This document shows, one piece after another, positions 1 through 13,100 of a DNA stretch of 64,000 nucleotides. Location of the stretch: assembly GCA_013399695.1 (NCBI GenBank), contig VXAU01006141.1, positions 569,990 through 633,989 of the forward strand, in the 5' to 3' direction. The position numbers and the translations under genes were made by a program. This DNA comes from Formicarius rufipectus (taxonomy: Eukaryota > Chordata > Aves > Passeriformes > Formicariidae). The notes under the pieces are model-generated. The model saw only the letters and a list, made by a program, of their open reading frames with translations, was not told the origin of the DNA and made no database searches. Each line of letters starts with the position of its first letter. The first letter of the stretch is position 1.

Positions 1-1023
1 AACAACTTTTCTGAGAGTTTACAGTCACTTGGTTTGTTTTGCTTATTTGGAGAGTTTTCTCCTGTCTACAGCCATTTATTATCTCTGTGGTTATGGCTTT
101 AACTTCCTTTAAAGTTTGGTGCTGCTAAATGGAGTGCATAATGTTAGCTGCCTATGTGGACACATTTGACTGTGGGTGAATTTAGAGTTAAACATCTAGC
201 TTGCCTGTAAATGAAACTTCATCAGAAATATGTATATATGGTCCTGTCTCTGTTTCTACTTTGTTTCCTGTTACTGAATTCCTGGAAAAATAAAAGGCCA
301 GAGGAGCCTTTTTAGCACCATCAGTTGATACAAGTTATGGTCAGTACTTACGGGCTTTGAGGGGTGCAGACCTAGAATAATAGCTTCTGTAATATATCTG
401 TACCAGATGATCATGTTGGCAAAATTATTCATACGAGCATTAAAAAATTCCTTCTTGCTTTTTTTAAAAAAGAGAAATGATGAACAGTTCAAGCTTTAAT
501 ATTGGTATTGTGCAACCTTAGCCATAATTTATGTAAACATGGAAAATATCATTCAGTTTTGCAGATATCTGTGTACCTCCAGGTTTAGTAATCAGTTTTA
601 AAGGCAGCACAATTATGTTTATCTGTATCTGTCCTTTAATACTGAATGATATAAAATTCTGAGTAAGAGTAAAATGCTCTTTGACAGTTGGAGCCTCATT
701 AGGCTTTTTGGGAAGTCACCTGTTTTTGACATGACAATAAGTCAGTCTTGTATGCCGTATCAAAACGTGTATGCCTTCAAGGATGACCTTTAAATGTAAT
801 TGCTTTAGTAACCATAATGTTTTCATTATTCTAAAGTAAATTTTAGTTAGATCACTAAACAAAAAAATTGTTTTCAAGTGCTGTTACTCAGTTGCTTGGA
901 CTTGAGCACTTCTCATCATCATCCAGTGCTCAACTCAAAATGTAATTTGACTGCTCTAATTTATCAGTAACACAAACATAAAAATCTTTTAGGTAACCTT
1001 TCTCCTTTATCTTTTCTTTCTAG

Positions 1024-1155
1024 ATGGCAAAATTTTCCAGGAGAAAGTTGAATCCCTTAGGTACCTGAGAAATTCCAGCAGTGGTGGGAAGTCAGTGGAC
1101 AATTCTGCATTTGTGATTACATCTCCAACTGGATTTACAGCTTTACCTTTGGAAG
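1024..1155 (+). CDS. LYST: LYST coding exon (first in window)
   Basis: A 132-nt exon follows a pyrimidine-rich ttctttctag acceptor and ends at gaag|gtaaag. It is entered at the second base of a codon and left after the first. It reads [19 protein letters not shown] and ends in ALPLEG across the next junction. It lies in the less conserved region before the PH-BEACH part. The exon call rests on splice signals and phase agreement with the next exon. Confidence 0.85.
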
Positions 1156-4100
1156 GTAAAGAAATGCTGGAAAAACAAGGATGTTAAGGCACAATCGTTC
1201 GGCAAATGACTAGAGTGCCTGACAGTGTTACTCTCCTATAGATATCTCTTACAAAGCTCCTCTGTCCCTTGGAGCTTGATGCCTGAACACCAGAGTAAGA
1301 AACGTGGAACTGAACATGCTACCTAAACTGCTCTTCATTCTGAAGTCGAGACAAATTGTCACATTGATGGCTCAGGCAGTAAAGTGATCAGATAAACTGA
1401 ATCTCTTCATCTGTTGAACAGACCTGCTAAAGACGCATGAGAATGCCTTAACCAGGAAGCAGTTGAAGTAGTGAGCCATAAGCAACTATCCTATCTGGGC
1501 AGAAAGCATTAAGTTGATACCTTCCTGTATTTGTGCATAATTCTTCACCTCCATCTAAGTATAGTCTTGGAGTATTGTCATTTAGTTATACTGTAGGTAT
1601 AAAACTGTTCCTACATGGGAATGGGAAACTACATCTTAGAGAGAACAAGATACCTTGGTTATATAAATTAAAAATGAATAATTTTTTTAGAAACAGGCTC
1701 AGATAGCATGCTGAACAAGTTGAGGTCTGTAAAGATAACTGCTTTAACGGGTTTTGAATTCCTCTGCTAGAGTTACTGAAATACTGTGAAGTTCAAGCTG
1801 GTAATTTTTTTTTTCAGTTAGTTAGATGTTAGTTAGTTAGTTAGTTAGATGATCTTTGAGGTCCATTACAACCCCTTAACATTCTGTGATTCTATAGAAT
1901 ATTTTATATTGGAAGCTCTTTGGATAACCTGCTACCTGAGTGTGGGTTTGCAGTTTGTTGCACTATCTGCTAATGTGTGTGAAACCTTGGCTGTAAGGCT
2001 GTTAGAGCTGTATAAATACAGCTATATAAATATTTTCTGTTGTCTGAAGGCCAGTTTGGTCTGCCTACCCTTGGCACATGTATATGTGTATATACTCATG
2101 TTTGTTTTATATATATCTCACTCATACACACTATATTCCTGATGCATCATCATTACATTAGTATTTAATAGTGCATAGTTTTTTTAATTTAATAGTGCAA
2201 AGTCTCCTTTTCCTAGACTAACAGAAAACTGCTTCAACCATTCTGGTATAAAAACTGCTTTCCCTCTTATTTATGAAAGACATGTGTAGTGTGCTCTGAA
2301 GGTTTGACTGTTTAGCATCAAAGTGTGTGCTTGAAAGGAAGCACTGTTAAATAAAATATGCAGTTACTAGTTGTAAATTTGAAGTGTATGTAAAACCTTA
2401 GTGCAAAAGAGTTGGTGAATAGTATTTCTATGTCCACTGAACTTACACAAAGCTCTGAATAGAACAACGTGTTCTGTTTGACCCTGCTTTGAGCAGGAAG
2501 CCTGATCTAGACAACCTCCATATGTGCCCTCCATTCTCATTGATTCTGTACAAATTCCTGCTGAGGATTAGTTGCAAGGATCATAATTTAAATCCAGAAA
2601 CTCCAATATATTGTCAAAAATTATTTTGCATTTTATGCTTCTCTCAGATTTGTAACTTGCTAAATATATGGCTCCATAGCAGTTTACTATCTCTACTTGA
2701 TTAACAAATCTGAGCTATATGAGGTGTTAGTCAGTTTTGCTTATAAAATTAACTAGGGGTACCACAGCTCTAAATAGATGAGAAGTGTAATAGTGAGAGA
2801 AAACTTGCTTCTGAAGTGAAAGGAATGCTAAAATTAACCTTATTTCTCTAGGGACTACTTCCAAGGCTACTGTACAGCAGAAGATAAGTTCTCAGGTACC
2901 TAGAAAGCTCTCTAAAAGCTTACCAGCATCACCTACTTCCTCACCTCAAGTTCATAGAAAAACACTAACTGAGAGAATGGGAAGGAGCACTGGTGACCTG
3001 CAGCTTCTTGGTGAGCGTTACTACATCGATCTTCAGGATAAAATTGGGTTTTTAGAGAGTTCGGAAACCATAAGCAGAGTACAGGAAGAACTCTTTCTTA
3101 GCAGTTGTGAGTCTGCAAAAACAGTTTGTGACTCAGAGATGACTTCTGTTGAAATGTTTGAAGATATTGCAAAAGAAGTAGAGTTATCTGAAAATGCATT
3201 TGGGAGTAAAGAAACAGATGCAGACCTGAAATTTGATGAAGATGGTGGTGGTGCAGCTGAGCCATTGCTGCGTCGTCCAGACAATCTAAAAGGGCTGCCT
3301 TCATTTCAGAAGGGCCAGAGTAATTTCGCAGGATTGGGCTTAGCATTTTCTGTTCTTGGAGCGTCATCTGCCGTTGCTCGCTGGCCAAGCTTTACTGACA
3401 AGAATGTACTTCCTGAAGACTGGGACAATCTTGCTTTTTCTTCAGCTAATGAGAATACCCCAAAACCATCTGAAAGCCCTGATGACAGGTAAGCACATAA
3501 AATAACAAATGAACACTTGCACAGTATATGAACTTTAATGTTACTGTTCTTGCTCTTGATTACTATTCTATAAAAATTTGAAGCCTGAAAATTAAGAGAA
3601 TGTTTTCAATAGCTGTCATACATGATTTATTAAGCTTTTAGTCTATAGAATGCTGTGTTGAAATTTCCACAATATTTACACAGAAAAATTTAAAAATCAG
3701 GATTTTTGCTGTGTGCAGTAGGAATGGGAACTCTCAAGCAGTTCTGGTCAGATTATCCTTTTTGCTATCTGCCATCTAAAAATAAGTGTTAATGAAGATT
3801 GGTAGTAACAGTATTGGAGAAATGATGTTTTCCAAATTTCTTCTTCCTCCTGTCCCCCAAGAATTGCTTGCAATTATGCATGCTTTTTTCATCTTTTCTG
3901 CTGTAGACAAACAGTGGTTAAACATAGTCCTCTGTTTTCAGGTGTACAGAAGACTATCTTGTGCTTATCTGTTGTGGATTATATGACCTCTTGCGTGGAG
4001 TTCTCCTAATTCTACCAGATATCATGCTGGATGATGTGATGGACAAACTTATCCAACCTGATTATCTTATAGTTCTGGTTAACCACCCATCTCCTCTCAT

Positions 4101-7100
4101 ACAACAAGGAGTCATTAAAGTAGGCCAATATGAAATGTTTTCTGCTAAAAAGATGTGAACTGTCATAGTTAACGTGCTGGAAATGTGAAGTTTTGTTAAT
4201 ATTTTTATTTGAATTTCTTCAGTTTTCTAGGTTTACTGCTGAGTTTTAAGATACATTTCTACATCACAGATTTAGGGAAAAAAAAAAACAACCACAAAAC
4301 AAATGTAGAATATTTGAATAGATAATATGTAATGTAAGACAAGGTCCTTAAGATCTTATGATGGCATTACCAGTATAAATGTAAGGAGCAATGCAGAAAG
4401 TCAGTGACTATCTCTTCAACACAAAACACATGATGCACTACATTAAGTCAAGATGCAAGCTACATTTTGATTTCTGTCATGGTTGACATTCAGTTATTCT
4501 TAGGAGTCATCCACACATTTGTGGCCTGAAGATGGACTTGAGGCTTCAAAATGTGTTCAGAGATTTTTGTAATACTGAGATGGACAGTGTTCCTGTATGA
4601 TGGCACTGTGTAGAACTTTGAGTAGATTTGTATTTTAATTTGAAAAAGATTATATAGCTTTATTAAGAACAAAAAAGTCAGGCATGCACTTATATGCACA
4701 CCAAAGTGCAAGACTTAACAAATACAAAACGTTATGCATTTGCTAACTGTTGTGTGTGATTTCATCTCCCCCAGACTTCACTAAAACCCCAAGGGTCTTC
4801 AGATCAAAAATGTTATTAAAAGATGTTGAGTGTATCAAGGGCATTGTCGATTACAGATGCAATAGTGAAATTGATGTATTCTTGAATTTTTAAAATCTTT
4901 ACTTCAAACTGTTCAAATCACAGGCAACAAATTAACTTTCAGGGCAGTTAAATTAAATGTTTAAGTCTTACACTGTAATTATGCTTTTATTTTTAGTTGT
5001 TGGATGCGTATTTCAACAGAGCAAGGAGGGAGCAGAAGGAGAAATTCTTAAAGAATCGTGGCTTCTCCTTGCTAGCCAACCAGCTGTACCTTCATCAGGG
5101 GACTCAGGAAGTTGTAGAGTGCTTTTTGGAAATGCTTTTTGGCCGCTCCATTGGCTTGGATGAAGAGTAAGTAATGCTGTGCTTTTACATCCTGTAACGA
5201 TGTGGGAGCTACAAGCAGTGCACTTTGCTAGTAAGCAATTATGAAAGAAGTTCCTTCAAAACTGTTTTGAAGTGTTTTGCTTGTAGCTTTAACATTTAAA
5301 TGTATTAAAATTCTTCGGACTATTGTATGGCCCTTAAGTTATTTGTAAGGAGCTTTATCCGATGGATGCTGTTAGATGGGATCTTATAAGCACTCAGAAT
5401 TTCTAAGTGCCTCAGAGGCCTTAGAACTTCAAATGTCCTGTAACGAGTTTAACTCTCCTTGTTGTTTCTGATCCTAAATTAAACAGATTTATATCCTTAA
5501 AAGTTCTAAGTAGTAAGCACCAGACTTCTGCTACTAGATTTTGGTGGATGATAAAGCAAAAAGCCTGATGCCAGAGCTGCTTCCCTGGCTTGGCCCTGCA
5601 TTTAAATCCCTGTTTCTTTTAGGGAAAATCCCACACCGTTTCTGTGAACCATAAGAGCCACATATTGACAGGAAAGGAGATTACCTTTAAGCAGACAATC
5701 ATATAAGTAAATGATATTTTTTTAGAATTAGTCTGACTACTTAACGATTCTACAAGGAGCACATGTGTAAGTATAATCAGTGCAAAAATCTTGCAAAAAG
5801 CTCTTTCTCAGTTGCTGCCTCTGCAGGATTTGTAGCCAAATTACTTCTACCTTTTGACTTGACCTTCACCCCTCCAAAACTGTTCTTATTTAGCTGCAAG
5901 ATTGAAACATGGCTTCCTAACTTGCCCCAAAACAGAAATGTTACTTCTTCAGGATTTGTTATGGGTCTGGAAAGATAATTTTAATGTCTCAGGTTTGTAG
6001 GATTGTGCATAATCACATGATGGGCTGATAACCTTAAAATAGTAATGCAGTTTCTTGGTGCACAAGTAAGACAAGGTCTTGAAGCACTGCTTTGAATTCT
6101 GCAATTGCAATAAGCCAGAAGGTGCCAACTTAATTGAACTTTTGCAGTGATGGATACAGGATATCAAACCTGCTATCAGTCAGTATATTATTATACTGAT
6201 GACAAGATGTATTTATTTTCTTGATAGTATCTGTGCCAGTTATAGTACTTGTTATTGGAAAAGTGATGCATCATTTTGTTTCTACACTGAATAAAACCCC
6301 CGCTGTTTTTATGAAATCTGTATTGTCGACAGTTGGTAGTTAGCTGAAACTTCAGGTATACTTTGTAGACACTTCATTTCTTTGTGACTCTTTGAGATAT
6401 GTGTTTTGCTCATATTTTCTGTAGTTGACAGGTTGACAGACTGCAGTGAAATAGCAAACTACCACCTACATCTTTGCCAAAATACCGGCATAGCCTGCTA
6501 TTCCAGTTGCATTTATCAGATTGTTGTTTTAAGGATGTCACTCACGTATATTTCTGTTAATAGATTTGATCTGGAAGATGTCAAGAATGTTGGACTCTTT
6601 CAAAAATGGTGTGTCATTCCTGTTCTGGGTCTTATAGAGAATTCTCTCTATGATAACGTTCTGCTGCATAACTGCTTCTGCCTCCTGCTACAAATCATAA
6701 ATTCCTGCTCAAAAGTTGCAGACCTACTGCTTGATAATGGTTTGCTCTATGTGTTGTGTAATACACTGGCTGCTCTCAATGGACTGGAAACAAAGTGAGT
6801 ATTGTATCTGCTGCTACCAAATAGTCTGGGCACAACCTTAAGGCTGGCAAGAAATTACTATTGTGTTTGCTCTACTTGCTAAAATTGTCAGAGATTATGT
6901 ACAAAATAATACTGGGTTTGAGGTTTTCAGCTTTAATTATATCTGTAAGTTAATGTTTAGATACTCAGTTCAAACAATGGAATATAAAATGTTCTTTCCA
7001 TATCTTAAACTGTCAGGTGAAAAGATGTTTTAAAATGCAAATTTGTCCTACTCTCTGCACCCTGGATGCTTTTCTTAATAAAACTGAACAGTAAGATAAA

Positions 7101-10100
7101 GGCCCTGGAGATGGTAACATTCTGCTGTATCTATGGCCAATATCAAAACTGCAGAGAAGTCTCTCCTGTACTGCCTATGATTTAATATTTGAGATTTTGA
7201 GTAACTTAATTTAACTTTATTAGTTACAAAGATGCTGTACTTTAAGAAAGGTTATGCAGTGAAGGAAGGAGAGATGGGGTTTTTATTTCATTAGCTGGTA
7301 TCTTGAAGAAATGGGAAAGCTTCCTTATTACCTCAATACTGTTTTAGTTCACCATGGTTACAAAATGATACTATACTGATTTTTTTTAATGTGATTGTAG
7401 ACCTGTTCTTTCACTTAGATATATGACAATAATACATAATTGCTTTTCCAATAAAACTGTGTTACAGTCTTGTTAGAATGCCTCAAATCTCTGGCATACA
7501 ATCTGCCAAAGTTAACAATAAAGAAGTATCTTAGATAATAATGTTCTACTCCTCAGTAGTAACATTTTTATAAGAACTGCAACATAGCATTGGGCATGGT
7601 TGGTGAGAGTAGCAAGGGGAGTAGTAATGGGTCTTGTTATGAGTTACAATCTTATAGAATGGTCATGTTTCTGGTAACTACAACTTTGTTTGCAGCATTC
7701 CCTTGAATGACTACAAGTTACTTGCATGCGATATACAACAGCTGCTGGTAGCAGTTGCAATTCATGCCTGCAGCTCCTCAGGTTCTCAATATTTTCGTGT
7801 TATTGAAGACCTCATTGTGCTGCTGGGTCATCTTCAAAATAGTAAAAATGCAAGGATGCAAAGTAAGTTATCTTCTTATTTTTGGAATCATGAGACTGGA
7901 GAAGTAAATCCCTTCCCCAGTGTTGTTTGTTTAAATTAATATTCCTGCTGAGGGAGAAAGGAGGAGTTTTCTGGTGATGAATCTCCTTTCTCTTCTAAGT
8001 CGTTCTCAAAGTAATAGTTTTCCTTAGGAGCCTGATAAAGAACTGTGTGTACTGCTAATTTGAACAAACAGTAACTGTGCAAGTTCATTGAGGGTATTTA
8101 AATGGAAATGTTCAGTTTCATTTAGCTTGTTTTGGAGTAATCAGTCAATGGCTTTTCTGTGATAGCTCAATTGTATAGTGTCTGTATCTGTGGAATAGAG
8201 AGGTGACTTTTGTGAAATCAAGGAGTTTGCACCTCTTGACACATTTTGTGTTCTTTTCCTTATAACAAATATCTGGTTAAAATTGTTGAAGGATGTGAAA
8301 AGCATGTCCTGTGTATGCTTTGTATGCTCCTCTTTATAGATATGGCAGTTGTTCTGCAGTTAAGAGTTCTTCAAGCAGCCATTGAATTAATAAAAACAAC
8401 AGCAAACCGGGACACTCAGGAGCAGGCCGGTTCAGCTCCATCACCTTCTGCACCCCATCGTACAATGTTCCAAAAGCGGAAAGGCATTGCAGGTGAGTAG
8501 CAGAAGTGTCACATTGTTGTACTTTCTCTTGTATTAGTTAATGATTCCATGATATTAGCTTCTTTTAGAATTGTTAAATTCACAAATTGTCTAGTAAAGA
8601 TGCTCTTCAAGTAGCTCATAGTGGTTTTACTAGCCACCCTCACAGTCAGGTAATGCTAAAATCAATCTAATGCCTGTAACTAACACAGCTGTGTTGCAGG
8701 GACTGTTGCTTAACTTTTAATTAGTGACCATACCTGCCACTCCAAATTTATCGTTGGAAATGCCACTGTGGTTGTGTTTGGAAAACCTTTGTGCAGTTCT
8801 AGATTTAGCAGTAATACTTTCTCTGTACTTGATAGCTTGTCAGTCGTTCTGTGAAGGTTTTGGATGAAGGCCTTGGAGTCTTCTGGCTGGAAATTGATTT
8901 TTGTAGTTTCATATAAATCAAGCTGCATTAAAGACTTCATAGAAGATATATTTTAGAAACCTGGCAAACACTTATTCGCTGTTTGCTGTGGGAGAGTTTC
9001 TCTTGATGGTCAGCTTTTGAGAGTCCTCTCTTCTAGTAAAGACGGTGAAAATGTTTTTATATCAGTCCATCTGATAAGGCACTAAAGATAAAGAGATTTA
9101 TTTCAAAAGAAGAAGTACAAGGCCTGCCAGTTCATTTCAAGAAAATAAAGAAATATTCTTTTGGTAAAATTGTGCTTTTATTAGTGGGAATGGGTATGGT
9201 ACAAAATGTGTTTGATAAACTGTTCTATCTGACTCATCAATTGTGCTGATGAATGGAATTCCCAATATGCACTATTTTGTTACTAGTTTTTCATCCTTTG
9301 TCCTAGTTATAGAGTAAAAAGAGGAATAAAGGTAATGTTTTTGAAACTGTTTTACAGAAAATACCTAAGTTGTACAATAAAGCTGATCTTGAGTCAATCT
9401 CATTTCGTGGTGTATTGCTTCTTAAATTGTATATATTTATTTTCAAATAGCTTTAAATCTAAAAACTAAGATGGACATCCAATGGGACTTATATTCCCTT
9501 TGATATTAATGGATTTCAAATTTTTTGATGCCTTAAATGCTGTGAACTCTTTGGATGAAAGCAGTTGCTGAGTGATTGAGTTTTTGTACATCTTTAGTAG
9601 AATTCTATTCATGCTTCTTTCTTTAAAGGCTCAAGGAAGTTTTCACTTGCTCAGTCTGATGCTCTGCTGATGAAGATGCGCTCACTAGCAAGTGAGGAAT
9701 TCAACATGATGATGCAGAGGAGAATGAGCCAAGAAAATCCTATCCAAGCCACTGAACCTGAGTTTGCACAAAGGTTACAGAGGCTGACTGTTCTAGCTGT
9801 TAACAGGCTCATTCATTTAGGTAGGATTTCTTTTTTGTTTTTTTTCTGTTTTGACAGAGCTAATGCAGTGCTATATGAAAAATGGATTCTTGCGGAAAGT
9901 GTTGGAGAGACAAGTGATACTATTGTGACAAATTTTATGGATTTAGCTGTAAAGCATCATTCTTTTGGTGATTTGTCTCTCAGTATTACATAACTGACAA
10001 TCTAGATAATGTTTTTATCTGAATGAACAGAACAAGTTGTTCAATTTCTACATTAGTCCTTTCATGTGTTAACTGCCTCAATTTTCACCTAAAGATTTAA

Positions 10101-13100
10101 CTGCCAAAGGGAGCATCTGCTCTCTCAAAATGCATGTTTGCATATTTCTATGAAATGGCTGTATTTGTTACCAAGATTTAATGACTTTGAGAGCTAGTTC
10201 AAATTCTGCAGAAGCAAAAGAGTAAGTATGGTAAATATAGCAGTAGTAAGGGCAGTATTTGATTTAATGCCAACTAAAGGATCATAGGATTGTCTTGCTT
10301 TAGATGGTACTGATCAATATGTACCTCTTAAATTTTAAGCATCTACCGAAGAGTGCCTTGATGTACTGGGTATAACAGAAAACACAAGTCAAAGCAGACT
10401 TTCAGCATCCCAGCTGGAAGTTCCTGAAGAGGAAAGCCAACAAGAACTGCCTAGCAGAACAAATCCTTTTCTTAAAGAAATGATCAAAATATTGGTGGAA
10501 GGAGTCAGAGTATCCATTGTAAGTAATTAGATGTTGTCCATATTAAAGCATATTTCATAAGGTTCCTTTATGAGGAACTTTTCATGCAAAATGTATTCTG
10601 TCCGTAAATGTACTTCTTACCTCCTCTTGTCATTCAACTGTGGCATTAAAGACCGTGTTCAGCTTCCCAGTTTTTCTGCAGTTGTAGAGCAGTAAGTGGA
10701 TCTGATCTGAGTTTTACCTTTACATTTACCAAAATTTTGCTTCTTGAACAAGCACACAAAATTCAAATAGACTTACGTGTATTCCACAAGTTTGCTCGGT
10801 CTCTTAAACCTCAACATTTAAGTTTGCTGAAACCTATAAAACAAGATGTATAGCATTTTTTAGAGTTGGGAAGGAGAGCTTTTTTTTTTTTTTTTTNTCT
10901 TTCCAGAGGGCTGAGAGTTGTCTTGTCAATGTTTCCAAGATGATAAAGTTTTGCTTGGGTATTATGAAGAGAGGTTATTGGAAAACTTAATTTACTCTTT
11001 CTTGCCTGTTTATTTCTCTTAGTTTGTCTTTATGAAAGTTCTACTTAGCTCTCTTTCCAGTTCAGGAAAATTATGTTTGATAGGTGTGTTATTCTTTTCA
11101 TTGTGCCATTCTTGTAGTACTTTTGAAAAGTGTCAGGTTTCCTTTTGTGAGCACAAGCACCTCAGTCGAGTGCCTGGGTTCTAAGCTTTTGATGCGGTCC
11201 CTTCGGAAACTAGTGATTAATGTGGAAGGGTTGTTTGTTAAAACAAGCAATTGAAAAAAAAACTCTTGACTTTTAAGCTCTCTACATCACAATTTTCACT
11301 TTCTGGATTGTTGTATAGTCCCTCTGACTAAATATGCTGCTTAGCTAGGAGTTATATTCCTAATATTGGCACATTGAGAAAACAATGCTTATTTTATTAG
11401 AATGAAAAACCTCTTCTTTCATTTTGAGTAAAATGCCTTTTAACCTGTAATAATTACTAAACTAAAATGAAACTTATTTTGGTAGATAGATATTTTTCTT
11501 ACAGTCTGATCATATTAACTGTATTTATTTTGTAATGTGAAAAACTTGGTAAAAGTAAGCTCTGACCCAGTAATTTTAAAAAATTGTCCCTTTTACTTAG
11601 GGAACCAGCAGAATGACCACACCAAAACAGCAGTGGAAGAGAATCCTCTTGTCATGTAAGGACACGTTCCGTACACAACTTGGGAGGATTCTTGTGCACA
11701 GCTTGTCTCCTGTAAGACCACTGCAAGAGAGAAAGCAGGCTTTGGAGATGGTACATGAAGTAAACCATCAGGAGATTTTGCGTGACTGTCTTAGCCCAAC
11801 TCTGCAAGTAAGCTCAGTAATATTTGAAAGAGATTTCTAAAACCTATATTCAATTTTTTGTTTGATCTTAGAACTGTATGTGGCTAAAATTGTTCACTGC
11901 TATTTAGCAATGTTTAGTAAAATGACAACTGTTGTACAAAATACCTGCATGTACCTCTGCAATTGCTATATTATTCTGAGGCTCTGGTACAGTGCAGAAA
12001 CAAAAGATGGTACTCATTTTAACATTAAGGATATGAGGAAGCTAGAAACTCAGGTATTCTTAAAAAAGCAGTTTAAGAAAGGAATTATTCTTGCCTTGGA
12101 ACTCTTTAACTACGGATTTCCTGATACTTGTAAGAATTGGTTGTAACCAGATTTTAAGAAGCAGTCAGTCCTCAATCAAAGAAGTACTCTTCTTATTTAA
12201 CATTTGTTCTTAAAGTGGGATTGTGTATTCCATGTTCTTAAGTCAAAAAGCTGAATAGGCTGGCCCTGGTTTTCTGGGTTTGTCAGAAGAAAGCTTTGAT
12301 TGTACTCTTGGTGTGAGTTTGAGAGCATTTCTTAGAGCCATGGTCAGAAATTGGGAAGGAACGTTGCTATTTGAGATCAAATGAAATAAGTTATGTAAGA
12401 TATGCCACAGTTCGAGTCACTGTATACTAAGGAGAGAAAGTATTTATTGAATTAACCTATGGCACTTACATGTTTCTGATCACAGATACATTATTCAAAT
12501 AAATTAACAGTTTTTATCAGGAAGAAAAGAGCAGATGTCTTCTGTGCAGGAGTGTCACGTTGAGTGCATTTATGGCCAGTGTCTGTTTAACTTCATTATC
12601 TGTCAGCTCTAATTTGATTAATCAAGTGAGGTGTAGCATTCTTGGCAGGCAAAATTAGAAGTCTCTGGCACACATTTCCTGAAGTATACACAAGGCTACA
12701 GGAGCTGAGTTCTGGGAAAAGAAACATAGCTTTCCTGCAAGCCATTTGAAAAGTCACCGGATACTGGTGCAAGTTTTATCATGTGAGAATTCATCATGTT
12801 TTCCTATTTTTATAAGTTTGTCTTCAACCATTAAAGCAGCCATTTTCTTTAAATTAGAGAATAATTGGTAGAAGAAATCTATGCAGTCTAAGTAGGAAAG
12901 GGAATAAAGGTGGAAGAAAAAATTTGCTCAGTGTCATAGTGTGAAAATGAGTGACCATGCATCTATATTCCCTTCTTTCCTTCTTTTCATCTTCTAGCAT
13001 GGACCTAAATTAGTGCTCTATTTATATGAGTTAATGCACAATCACAGCACTGGAATGACCAAAGAACAACAAAGAGCAGTGGGAGACCTTGTGAATACAT

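Larger units (their letters stand above)
1156..2851 (+). other. LYST: LYST intron of 1.7 kb holding two old CR1 tails
   Basis: GT-AG intron. Beyond the two degraded CR1 3' ends (1826-1898 and 2470-2550) and a short TTAG repeat, I see no coding or RNA feature. Open frames at 1849 and 2489 run out of these CR1 remnants and are not genes. Confidence 0.8.

Noticed and set aside
3033..3388. Two minus-strand open frames (83 and 96 aa)
   Set aside because: They are shadows of the 637-nt LYST exon on the other strand.
9821..9993. Extension of a LYST exon to 9993
   Set aside because: A donor at 9821 and exact phase match with the exon at 10340 show that the extra frame is intronic.
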